Positions 1-5,830 of a stretch of 9,527 nt of DNA are shown here, piece by piece. This stretch comes from JBGTKH01 sp041744735 (GTDB taxonomy: Bacteria; Planctomycetota; Planctomycetia; Pirellulales; Pirellulaceae), in contig JBGTKH010000215.1 in NCBI GenBank assembly GCA_041744735.1, positions 1 through 9,527 of the forward strand, in the 5' to 3' direction. Each line of letters begins with the position of its first letter. The stretch's first letter is position 1. A program made the translations under genes and the position numbers. Below the pieces are notes generated by a model. It worked only from the letters and a program-made list of their open reading frames with translations. It ran no database searches and was not told the DNA's origin.

Positions 1-355
1 GAATTCATGCTGGTTGATGACAACCGCTGCGATTGGAACGGACGGACCGCGAAAACGCGCACAATCGTGCGGGCTTGCCGGGCTTGATCGGCGGGGCCGG
101 TGTTTTCGCTACGGCCCGCGGTCTACGTACATTTGATGCACGGCAACGGCGAAGGCGCGGGCTTCAGAATGGGGGCGGCGGCCGACGATAGTGGTCATGG
201 TTCAGTGAATGTCGGCGGAGCCGCATGTTGATTGGCCGTCACGCAGCGCGTGACTGGCCGCGTCACGAGGAGTGTGACCGCAATGATTGGCGCCGTCGGC
301 GGGATGTCTCGCAGAGGTCGGCGTTGGACTTTCACCCTCACGAGACGAGACCACG
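1..355. other. Upstream region with no supportable gene
   Basis: No convincing coding region was found on either strand. A + strand frame entering from the left edge closes with TGA at 85-87, and another closes at 134-136. Neither translation resembles a known protein tail, though the extreme C-terminus of an upstream gene cannot be excluded. The stretch is GC-rich and contains the palindromes described separately at 234-281. No clear -35/-10 pair for the sigma gene was found. Confidence 0.5.
234..281. promoter_or_regulatory. Two adjacent GTCAC/GTGAC palindromes upstream of sigma gene
   Basis: The first unit is GGCC-GTCACGC (234-244), a 3-nt AGC loop, GCGTGAC (248-254), a single T, then GGCC (256-259). 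This gives an 11-bp stem with one bulge. The second unit is GCGTCAC (260-266) facing GTGAC (274-278). The two centres are about 24 bp apart, and the block ends about 75 nt before the sigma factor start. Seen directly: the symmetry. Inferred: either a protein-binding operator with two dyads on a similar DNA face, or structure in the leader mRNA of the sigma gene. No regulator is identified. Confidence 0.4.
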
Positions 356-1264
356 ATGCCTTCCACTCGCAGTTCCGCAGCTTCTAAACGTACCCGCGCC
401 GCCAGCAGCCGCAAATCCGCCGCCGCTCAGACGCCGCTGGAAACATACCTTCGCGAAATCAACGAAACCGCGCTGCTGTCGGCCGACGACGAGCGGGAGC
501 TGGCCGAAGGGATCGCTCAAGGCGACGTGCGTGCCCGCGACCGCATGGTGCGAGCCAACCTGCGGCTGGTCGTGAACATCGCCCGCGGTTACGCCGGCAA
601 GGGGCTGGGTCTGCAAGATCTGATCGAAGAAGGCAACCTCGGCCTGCTGCGGGCGGTCGAAGGCTTCGATCCGAACATGGGCACACGGTTCAGCACCTAT
701 GCCAGCTATTGGATCAAGCAGTCGATCAAGCGGGCACTGATCAACTCGGCCAAAACGATCCGCATCCCGGCCTACATGGTCGAGCTGCTGTCGAAATGGC
801 GGCGAGCCAACGCGCGGCTCAGCGAAGAGTTGGGCCGCACGCCCACGCCCGAAGAAATCGCGCGGGTGCTGGGCCTGCCCAAGAAGAAACTGCCCATCAT
901 CAAGAAGGCCATCCGCATCTACAACAGCACGCCGCAGACCGATCAAACCGAAGCCGGCTGGTCGCTGGGCGAAATGGTGATGGACGAGCGGCTGAAGAGC
1001 CCCGAAGACGAACTTGTCGAACACGACGTGCTGAAACATGTCTTGGAAATGATCAAGACCATGGACCCGCGCGAGGCCACGGTGCTGAAGATGCGCTTCG
1101 GCCTGGACGACACGCAGCCTCACACGCTGAAAGAAATCGGCGAGGAACTCGGCCTGACCCGTGAGCGCGTGCGGCAAATCGAAACCGAAGCCCTCGGCAA
1201 ACTCGGCGAAGGTTTGAAAGACCCTCGCGAACGCGCCGCGGAACTCAGCGGTGACGAAATCTAA
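356..1264 (+). CDS. RpoD-family (group 2-like) RNA polymerase sigma factor
   Basis: Predicted 302-aa sigma-70 family factor that would direct RNA polymerase to promoters in the cytoplasm. A basic, Ser/Ala-rich tail (1-25) precedes region 1.2 (about 26-57, beginning TPLETYLREI). Region 2 follows (about 62-132, with NLRLVVNIARGYAGKG, DLIEEGNLGLLRAVEGFD and GTRFSTYASYWIKQSIKRAL). Region 3 lies at about 140-215 (IRIPAYMVELLSKW). Region 4 lies at about 225-290, with the region 4.2 helix-turn-helix HTLKEIGEELGLTRERVRQI (256-275). Region 1.1 and the long non-conserved domain of primary RpoD are missing. Region 2.4 reads SYWIKQSIKRALI rather than TWWIRQAITRAIA, so I place it as an alternative RpoD-like sigma rather than the housekeeping one. 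The ATG at 356 is preferred over one at 287, because homology begins after 356 and the 23 extra residues look non-coding. The ribosome-binding site is weak (GAGACGAGA upstream). Confidence 0.93.
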   Translation: MPSTRSSAASKRTRAASSRKSAAAQTPLETYLREINETALLSADDERELAEGIAQGDVRARDRMVRANLRLVVNIARGYAGKGLGLQDLIEEGNLGLLRAVEGFDPNMGTRFSTYASYWIKQSIKRALINSAKTIRIPAYMVELLSKWRRANARLSEELGRTPTPEEIARVLGLPKKKLPIIKKAIRIYNSTPQTDQTEAGWSLGEMVMDERLKSPEDELVEHDVLKHVLEMIKTMDPREATVLKMRFGLDDTQPHTLKEIGEELGLTRERVRQIETEALGKLGEGLKDPRERAAELSGDEI

Positions 1265-1287
1265 GTGCGCGAGTTTCCTTAGAGCAA

Positions 1288-1446
1288 ATGCAGCGTCTGC
1301 TAGTCGCGCTTGAGGACCTCAAGCAGACGGTCTTGCCCAAGGACCCGAGATTGTTTGCGACGATGGCCGAGGCGCCGCTGGATGATTTGGCAAAGATCAG
1401 GGACGAGATCAGTCGGCACCTCAGCGCACTGAAACGCACGGGCTAA
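1288..1446 (+). CDS. Small hypothetical protein or 3' remnant of a gene
   Basis: A 52-codon frame begins 23 nt after the sigma factor stop and reads MQRLLVALEDLKQTVLPKDP..., ending SALKRTG. It is rich in Leu, Asp and Glu, with amphipathic helical spacing, and contains the motif DPRLFATMAEAPLDDLAKI. The composition is protein-like, not that of a random frame. There is no good ribosome-binding site (only AGAG 3 nt before ATG), and the frame is open upstream only to a TGA at 1252-1254. I therefore consider two options: a real small protein co-transcribed with the sigma gene, or the surviving C-terminus of a longer gene. I do not recognise a named family; the function is unknown. Confidence 0.4.
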   Translation: MQRLLVALEDLKQTVLPKDPRLFATMAEAPLDDLAKIRDEISRHLSALKRTG

Positions 1447-1511
1447 AACTCCACGTAGGCACGTCGATCCGCCCGAGTGCCCATGGACGACGCTCTCCAC
1501 ACGCGTTTCGC

Positions 1512-2174
1512 TCAACTCAATTCCTTCGTCCACGCCTTCAACATGTCGCGCAGCCGCGCGAAACCGGACATCAAGCCGTCGAGCCGATCATTGAAGTGTT
1601 CCAAGCACCAGGGGCCGCGGAAGCCGGCGTCCCAGCCGATTTGGAAACAGCGCCGCAGGTCGTAGCGCGGATGCTGGCCGTCGGGCTCGAAGGCGAACGC
1701 TTTGAAGTCGCATGAGACGGCCAGCGGAAAACTTTTGGCCAGTCCCGTGTAGCGGGCCTTGTCAGTCCAGTTGCCCGTGTCGGGCTGAGCAGCCAAGCCC
1801 GTGCCGACGGCGCGGATTACGCTGGGAATCGCGTCGGGATCGCCGCTCATCCAGCCGAAGTTTTCGATCAGCAAGCTAATCCCCTTCGGCGCGGCGTAAT
1901 CGATCAGTTCCTTGTAACTCTCGGCAAGACGGTTCATGTCAGGACGCGCCGCTCCGGGCAACGGCCGCACCCAGCGGCAGCCCAGCCGCTGCGCCGCGTC
2001 GATCGTGCGCTTGTATTCCTCGAGCGCCCGTTTGCGAGTTGGCTCGTCCAGACTGCCCATTTCGAGCCCCTTCTGATTCATCTTCAAATTCGTGAGGACG
2101 CAGCCGGCCTTGTCCGCACGCGATCGCAGATCGTCCAGATACGCCGGCTGCAGCGACGCCAGCGTGGCGATCAT
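1512..2174 (-). CDS. Sugar phosphate isomerase/epimerase, N-terminally truncated
   Basis: The 220-aa product belongs to the xylose isomerase-like TIM barrel (AP endonuclease family 2) superfamily, whose members isomerise or epimerise sugars using a divalent metal. Strand-end acidic residues typical of the metal site are visible: E104 in LLIENFGW, D132 in QPDTGNW and E192 in CLEHF. The position usually held by His reads SCDFKAF (154-160). Full-length relatives are about 270-290 aa and begin with a first strand and helix. Here the translation starts in mid-fold (SLQPAYLDDLRSRADKAGC), so roughly 50-70 residues are missing. The frame continues open upstream to 2327, but those residues are only the WD40 gene read out of frame. 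The start ATG overlaps the stop of the WD40 gene as ATGA (2174-2171), so translational coupling is possible. The gene is probably decayed by a rearrangement, or alternatively encodes a shortened protein. The substrate cannot be told. Confidence 0.72.
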   Translation of the reverse strand: MIATLASLQPAYLDDLRSRADKAGCVLTNLKMNQKGLEMGSLDEPTRKRALEEYKRTIDAAQRLGCRWVRPLPGAARPDMNRLAESYKELIDYAAPKGISLLIENFGWMSGDPDAIPSVIRAVGTGLAAQPDTGNWTDKARYTGLAKSFPLAVSCDFKAFAFEPDGQHPRYDLRRCFQIGWDAGFRGPWCLEHFNDRLDGLMSGFARLRDMLKAWTKELS

Positions 2175-4210
2175 CGCTTTGTGTACTTCGCAACGTCCCA
2201 AAGCTTGATCGTCCCGGTCGAGTCGCCGACAGCCAGGGTCGTGCCATCCGGCGAAAAAGCGATCGAATTGGCGAAGCTGACATGTGGTCCGAAGCGGTGC
2301 AATTCGGTTCCGGTTTCTAGATCCCACAGGATAACTTCGGTTTGGGCGGGGAAGGCCAACAGCTTGCTGTTTGCAAAAAATGTCTCACGAGCGCCTCCTA
2401 GTTTTACCATCGGATGGTCGATCTGTTTTACCAGTTCTTCTTTCTTGACGTCCCAAATGATCGTGAAGCCGGAGCCACAAACGTACAGCATGTTGCCGTC
2501 CGCCGATACATACAAATTCGTGAAGCCTGTTTTGAATAGCGGCAACTTTAACTCAAGCTGCGCGCCCGTTGCCGTATCCCAAGCCGCAACTTTGTCCTTC
2601 TGGAGAGGCTGGTCGAAGACCGCGACAAATACGGTCTTTCCGTCCGGCGATAGCCTAGGCGATCCGCGCGAATTTGGCACTTCAATCGTCATGCTCGGAT
2701 CGGGTTTATCCAACCGGTGAATCTCCATGCGGCCCTTGTAAGGACCGGCGACAAGCAGGCGGTTGTCGGTCGAGAATGTGACTGTCGCGAGGTCCACCCC
2801 AAGCACGTCCAAACGCCGCGGACCTTCACGACCGCTCAAATCCAACAACAACAGCGGGAGCGTGGACTGACCGGTATTGACGCCTCGATCCGCTGCTCGC
2901 AATTGCGCCGCAAAGTGCTGACCATTAGAACTGAACCATCCCGAACTGAGAGGCAGTTGCCCAAGCTCAACGTGCTGGCCGACAAGCTTGCCGGTTGCTG
3001 GATCCCAAACGCATATCTCACTGCGTCCGCCACTGGAAATCAACTGTTTACCATCCGAGGTGAAGACCACATCCACCGATGCGCGCCAATGTGCGGGAAT
3101 TAAGAGTCTTTCCTCACCACGAACTGCTGGCGCGGCTTGCACACTCTTTTTCGAGGCAGAGTACTGGCTTTCCAGTCCCCATAGCCGTGCAGTCCAAGGG
3201 TCGCCAAGTTTCTCGAGCGTGCTGAAGTGCGTTCGAGCCGTTTCGAAATCGACATTCAGCACGGCAAAGAAGCAGGCCTCGTTCAAATGCTCGGCCGACT
3301 CGGGCTGCTCCTTCAGAATCGCAGCCAACCCTTGGCGGATCCGCGGGTATTCGAACTTGGTAACACGGAAGAAGTGAATGGAAGGATAGTAGCGCGAGAC
3401 GCGGCTGGCGATGCGGGCGTAGACTTTGGCCCCCTCGTCGCCTCCGATCGTGTCGGCCACCTTTGCAGCATAGGCTTCCATGTCGCCCTCTTCGCCGTGC
3501 CAGCGCGGCAACAAGTATTCTGCCATCGCCTGATGAGCGGGATAATAGTGCGGCGAATTCTTGAGCAGCTTCTCGACGATCTTGTCCGTCTCTTCGCGCG
3601 GCCACGACAGGCATTTGGCCACTTCGATCTGCTGGGCATACAGGTCTGGATCGTTTCCCGGCAGCTTCTCCGCTTCGGCCAACAGATCGCGCGATTTTTC
3701 CATGTTGTCGCGGAAGGCCATCCAGCCCTCTTCGGTGATCCCGCCGGCAAAGCCCGTTCCGCGAGCTTTCCAGGCCTGCTGGATATGGTACTGAGAAGCT
3801 GCCAGCAACGGGGTCTTCGACTTGGCGAGCGCCTTGCGCCAATTGTCCAGACGCGCTTGTGGCTGATTGCCGACCAAGGATTCGATGTACGTCGTGAATG
3901 ACGCCTTCGCGTAGAAGTGACGCACCTTCGACTCGCCCCCGTCAAAGTCCCCGCCGTCCTTCCGCAACAGGTCCGCCATCGACTCCAACTCGTCAAACCG
4001 TTCCTTGTACAAACAATCGACCATCCATTTGTCAAAAGCCGATGGCAACTTCAGTGCCTCTGCCAGCCGCTCTTGGAGGCCGTTCTCGCCGGCGCCTTTG
4101 ACGGCTTCGGGTTCTTCAGCCAAGACTTGCAACGAATTCAGCACGCCAAAGGCAACGAGGACAACAAGGCTGATCCGCAGGACCGAGATTGCACGAGCCG
4201 TTGCACTCAT
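2171..4210 (-). CDS. Exported DUF4034-WD40 repeat protein
   Basis: The 679-aa protein has three parts. First is a signal peptide (about 1-31, hydrophobic SVLRISLVVLVAFGVLNSL, likely cleaved after VLA). Second is an alpha-helical region (about 60-345) that resembles DUF4034, with WMVDCLYKERFDELESMADL, repeated Trp/Tyr-rich helices and LKNSPHYYPAHQAMAEYL. Third is a C-terminal WD40 beta-propeller (about 370-679). At least five blades end in recognisable WD signatures: ICVWDPATGKLV, VAAWDTATGAQL, TIIWDVKKEELV, VILWDLETGTEL and IKLWDVAKYTKR. The role is unknown; WD40 propellers are protein-interaction platforms. The product is probably periplasmic or envelope-associated. Start choice: ATG at 4210 has AGGAG 7 nt upstream (4218-4222). 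An ATG at 4225 is also in frame, but its first codons themselves contain that Shine-Dalgarno, so 4210 is better. The gene lies 225 nt after the PIG-L gene on the same strand and overlaps the truncated isomerase by 4 nt. Protein boundaries are secure; the DUF4034 name is from memory of the family. Confidence 0.85.
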   Translation of the reverse strand: MSATARAISVLRISLVVLVAFGVLNSLQVLAEEPEAVKGAGENGLQERLAEALKLPSAFDKWMVDCLYKERFDELESMADLLRKDGGDFDGGESKVRHFYAKASFTTYIESLVGNQPQARLDNWRKALAKSKTPLLAASQYHIQQAWKARGTGFAGGITEEGWMAFRDNMEKSRDLLAEAEKLPGNDPDLYAQQIEVAKCLSWPREETDKIVEKLLKNSPHYYPAHQAMAEYLLPRWHGEEGDMEAYAAKVADTIGGDEGAKVYARIASRVSRYYPSIHFFRVTKFEYPRIRQGLAAILKEQPESAEHLNEACFFAVLNVDFETARTHFSTLEKLGDPWTARLWGLESQYSASKKSVQAAPAVRGEERLLIPAHWRASVDVVFTSDGKQLISSGGRSEICVWDPATGKLVGQHVELGQLPLSSGWFSSNGQHFAAQLRAADRGVNTGQSTLPLLLLDLSGREGPRRLDVLGVDLATVTFSTDNRLLVAGPYKGRMEIHRLDKPDPSMTIEVPNSRGSPRLSPDGKTVFVAVFDQPLQKDKVAAWDTATGAQLELKLPLFKTGFTNLYVSADGNMLYVCGSGFTIIWDVKKEELVKQIDHPMVKLGGARETFFANSKLLAFPAQTEVILWDLETGTELHRFGPHVSFANSIAFSPDGTTLAVGDSTGTIKLWDVAKYTKR

Positions 4211-4217
4211 AACGTTA

Positions 4218-4222
4218 CTCCT
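4218..4222 (-). promoter_or_regulatory. Shine-Dalgarno deciding the WD40 gene start
   Basis: AGGAG on the - strand, spaced 7 nt from the ATG at 4210. It lies within the first codons that would be used by the alternative ATG at 4225, which favours the downstream start. Confidence 0.7.
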
Positions 4223-4435
4223 CATGAATGGGCGTTTATTGCCCGGAACCGGCTGAATCGCATTCGCAATCAGGCCGTGGGGGACACAACGCGAGGAAGC
4301 CGCCGAACGAACCGCGCGTGGGCTTCGCGATGAAGCTTGAAGGATGCCGCGATGGTCTTCGGAGAATTGTAACCGGCGTGAGCGGCCGCAAGCAAGCAGA
4401 TTCGCGCGTGCTAGTCCAAAATACTGACTGACAAT

Positions 4436-5383
4436 TTAGGGCTCGAAGAACGGGAACAGTTGTTTCAACTCATGTTCGGTCGGGCGGCGGCCGTACTCGC
4501 AGATCTCGAACGCTTCGGCGTACTTCACGGCGTTGCCGCGCTCGGCGTCGTACCAGCGGACCAGCGAATCGCGAAACCGGTCGGCCTCGCGGCCCTGGCG
4601 CGACATCCAGCGCTCGGTGAGCCACTGGATGCGCGCGGCGGTGGCCGACGCTGGCGGCACCGTGCGGACGAACTCTTCGCTGCCGTTAGCGCCCCCTTCG
4701 TAAACTTGCGATTCCAATTCGTGAACCGCCCGCACCTTTTGCTCGAACACGTCGTCCAACGAAACGGCGACGTCGGCGACGAACGGGTATGGCTTCATGA
4801 AACCGTCGCTGGAATAGAGGAACACGGGATTGCGTTTCAGCGGCGGCGTGTCGGGACAGAAAAACGGCACCGTGACCATGAACGCTGCGTCTTGCACCAG
4901 CACGCCGACGTACCGATGATCGGGGTGATAGTCCCACGGGCGATGCGCGATCACGATGTCGGCTTTCCATTGGCGAATCAAGCGCGTGATCGTCTGGCGG
5001 TTTTCGAGCGTCGGCATCAGCTCGCCGTCGTGAATGTCCAGCACCTGCGAAGTCACGCCCAACACTTTCGCCGCTGCTTTCGATTCGGCCGTGCGACGCT
5101 GAGCCAGCGGTCCACCCGCCATCTGCCAATGCCCGATGTCGCCGTTGGTGACCGACACCAACTTGACGTGATGCCCCAGCTTGGCCCACTTAGCGCCGGT
5201 TCCGCCTGTTTTGAATTCCGCGTCGTCCGGATGAGCGCCAAAAGCAATGATCTGCAACTTGCCATCTTCGGGCGGCGTCGGCTCTGCCGCTGACAAGTAA
5301 GTGGGGCAGAGTAAAGCTGCTGCGCCCAAAACATACAACGCCGACGGACGAAGGATTCTCGCATTCATCGTCATGTACTGCAT
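4436..5383 (-). CDS. Secreted PIG-L/LmbE family N-acetylglucosaminyl deacetylase
   Basis: A 315-aa zinc-dependent deacetylase of the PIG-L/LmbE/MshB family, which removes acetyl from N-acetylglucosamine-type sugars. An N-terminal signal peptide (about 1-33, LYVLGAAALLCPTYLSAAE) sends it out of the cytoplasm. The family motif AHPDD is at 50-54: by analogy with MshB, H51 and D54 bind metal and D53 is the base. The second metal motif HPDH is at 153-156, in HRPWDYHPDHR. The Rossmann-like core SVTNGDIGHWQMAG is also typical. Length is normal for the secreted planctomycete versions. The start ATG at 5383 is supported by AAGGAG (5392-5396) 8 nt upstream. The gene heads a - strand cluster with the WD40 protein, and its 5' side abuts the palindromic element at 5409-5638. 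The actual sugar substrate (glycan, glycoconjugate or small thiol sugar) cannot be decided from the sequence. Confidence 0.9.
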   Translation of the reverse strand: MQYMTMNARILRPSALYVLGAAALLCPTYLSAAEPTPPEDGKLQIIAFGAHPDDAEFKTGGTGAKWAKLGHHVKLVSVTNGDIGHWQMAGGPLAQRRTAESKAAAKVLGVTSQVLDIHDGELMPTLENRQTITRLIRQWKADIVIAHRPWDYHPDHRYVGVLVQDAAFMVTVPFFCPDTPPLKRNPVFLYSSDGFMKPYPFVADVAVSLDDVFEQKVRAVHELESQVYEGGANGSEEFVRTVPPASATAARIQWLTERWMSRQGREADRFRDSLVRWYDAERGNAVKYAEAFEICEYGRRPTEHELKQLFPFFEP

Positions 5384-5391
5384 CGTTCAAG

Positions 5392-5396
5392 CTCCT
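5392..5396 (-). promoter_or_regulatory. Shine-Dalgarno of the PIG-L gene
   Basis: AGGAG on the - strand, 8 nt before the ATG at 5383. Only 12 nt separate it from the end of the palindromic element at 5409. Confidence 0.7.
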
Positions 5397-5408
5397 TGTA
5401 ATGGGCTA

Positions 5409-5638
5409 GGGGTCCGGTGTTCAGAAATTCATTTTCATTTTTCGCAGGCTAGTGCTTTGTCAAAGCTTAGTTTTAGGGTTGGCCAACTGCGTGGCGTAAG
5501 CTTCCAGCTTGCGTTTCTGGGACGAAGCGGATTGGCAAGCAGGATGCTTACCCCACTTTTAACATTGACGAAGCACTCGAGCTTCAGCAGTCGTAAGACG
5601 TTTACCTGCGAAAACTGAATTCCTGAACACCCGACCCC
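5409..5638. repeat. 230-bp nested imperfect inverted repeat (MITE/BIME-like)
   Basis: Several arms pair in the right order about a common centre near 5524. Outer: 5409-5431 with 5616-5638, 21 of 23 matching, ends GGGGTC(C/G)GGTGTTCAG. Next: TTTTCGCAGG at 5439-5448 with 5605-5614, 10 of 10. Next: AGTGCTT(T/C)GTCAA at 5451-5463, part of a weaker 19-nt arm (15 of 19) with 5559-5577. Inner: GTGG(C/G)GTAAGC at 5491-5501, part of a 22-nt arm (19 of 22) with 5535-5556. The right half has extra sequence (5578-5604) with no left counterpart. It has no transposase and no clear target-site duplication. Most likely it is a non-autonomous mobile repeat; alternatively a BIME-like cluster of REP hairpins. 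It fills most of the space between the divergent PIG-L and DUF1553 genes. Confidence 0.75.
5491..5556. repeat. Central hairpin of the palindromic element
   Basis: Arms 5491-5512 and 5535-5556 match at 19 of 22 positions across a 22-nt loop. Each arm also contains a small dyad of its own, AAGC...GCTT on the left (5499-5510) and GCAAGC...GCTTA on the right. The unit can therefore fold either as one long stem or as two short hairpins, as seen in REP/BIME elements. Confidence 0.65.
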
Positions 5639-5640
5639 GA

Positions 5641-5652
5641 CGATTCGAATCG
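5641..5652. repeat. 12-bp perfect palindrome next to the element
   Basis: CGATTCGAATCG is its own reverse complement and starts 2 bp after the right end of the 5409-5638 element. It could be a regulator-binding site or the preferred insertion site of the element. Short palindromes of this length also arise by chance, so the call is weak. Confidence 0.3.
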
Positions 5653-5743
5653 CTGGCGGTGCCAAAGTCAACCGCCATCACGGCACAACGGCCAGCAAAT
5701 AATCGGGGTGGCCGGCGCATCGTAACGGGGACGCGGTACGGCG

Positions 5744-5769
5744 CTTTTTGGACTTGCCGCGGTTATAAT
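5744..5769 (+). promoter_or_regulatory. Probable sigma-70 type promoter for the DUF1553-DUF1501 operon
   Basis: A perfect -10 box TATAAT lies at 5764-5769, preceded by GGT. No good TTGACA is at the ideal 17-bp spacing. TTGGAC (5748-5753) is only 10 bp upstream and CTTTTT (5744-5749) is 14 bp upstream, so recognition may depend mostly on the -10. Transcription would start near 5776. That puts an in-frame ATG at 5774 outside the message and supports the start at 5831. Confidence 0.55.
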
Positions 5770-5821
5770 CAACATGTCCTTTGAAGGACGGCGCTGTTTT
5801 GGGGTTCGATTGAGGGGATCG

Positions 5822-5826
5822 AGGAG
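5822..5826 (+). promoter_or_regulatory. Shine-Dalgarno deciding the DUF1553 gene start
   Basis: AGGAG within GAGGAGTTTTATG, 4 nt before the ATG at 5831. The spacing is short but the match is strong. It selects 5831 over the upstream in-frame ATG at 5774. Confidence 0.65.
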
Positions 5827-5830
5827 TTTT

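Noticed and set aside
90..125. Hairpin-like CGGGGCCG...CGGCCCG with TTTT in the loop
   Set aside because: Requires a bulge, has no T-tract after the stem, and such GC-rich pairings are frequent by chance here.
338..1177. Long open frame on the - strand opposite the sigma factor (279 codons)
   Set aside because: It is the complementary shadow of a well-conserved sigma gene in GC-rich DNA. The translation is rich in His, Arg and Gln with no recognisable motif.
1447..1511. Possible terminator between the convergent small frame and the isomerase gene
   Set aside because: The only dyad (GGCAC...GTGCC, 5 bp stem with a 14-nt loop) is weak and lacks a T-run on either side.
4211..4435. Small + strand frames and a GGGC-GTTTATT-GCCC hairpin between the PIG-L and WD40 genes
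   Set aside because: The frames lack protein-like composition and ribosome-binding sites, and the 4-bp stem is too short to distinguish from chance.
4460..5293. 277-codon + strand open frame opposite the PIG-L gene
   Set aside because: The - strand carries AHPDD and HPDH motifs, a signal peptide and a good ribosome-binding site. The + strand frame has none.
5435..5671. 78-codon - strand frame and a + strand frame (5301-5618) across the palindromic element
   Set aside because: Both are generated by the repeat. They include phrases such as NASWKLTP that come from translating the inverted repeat arm, not from a protein family.
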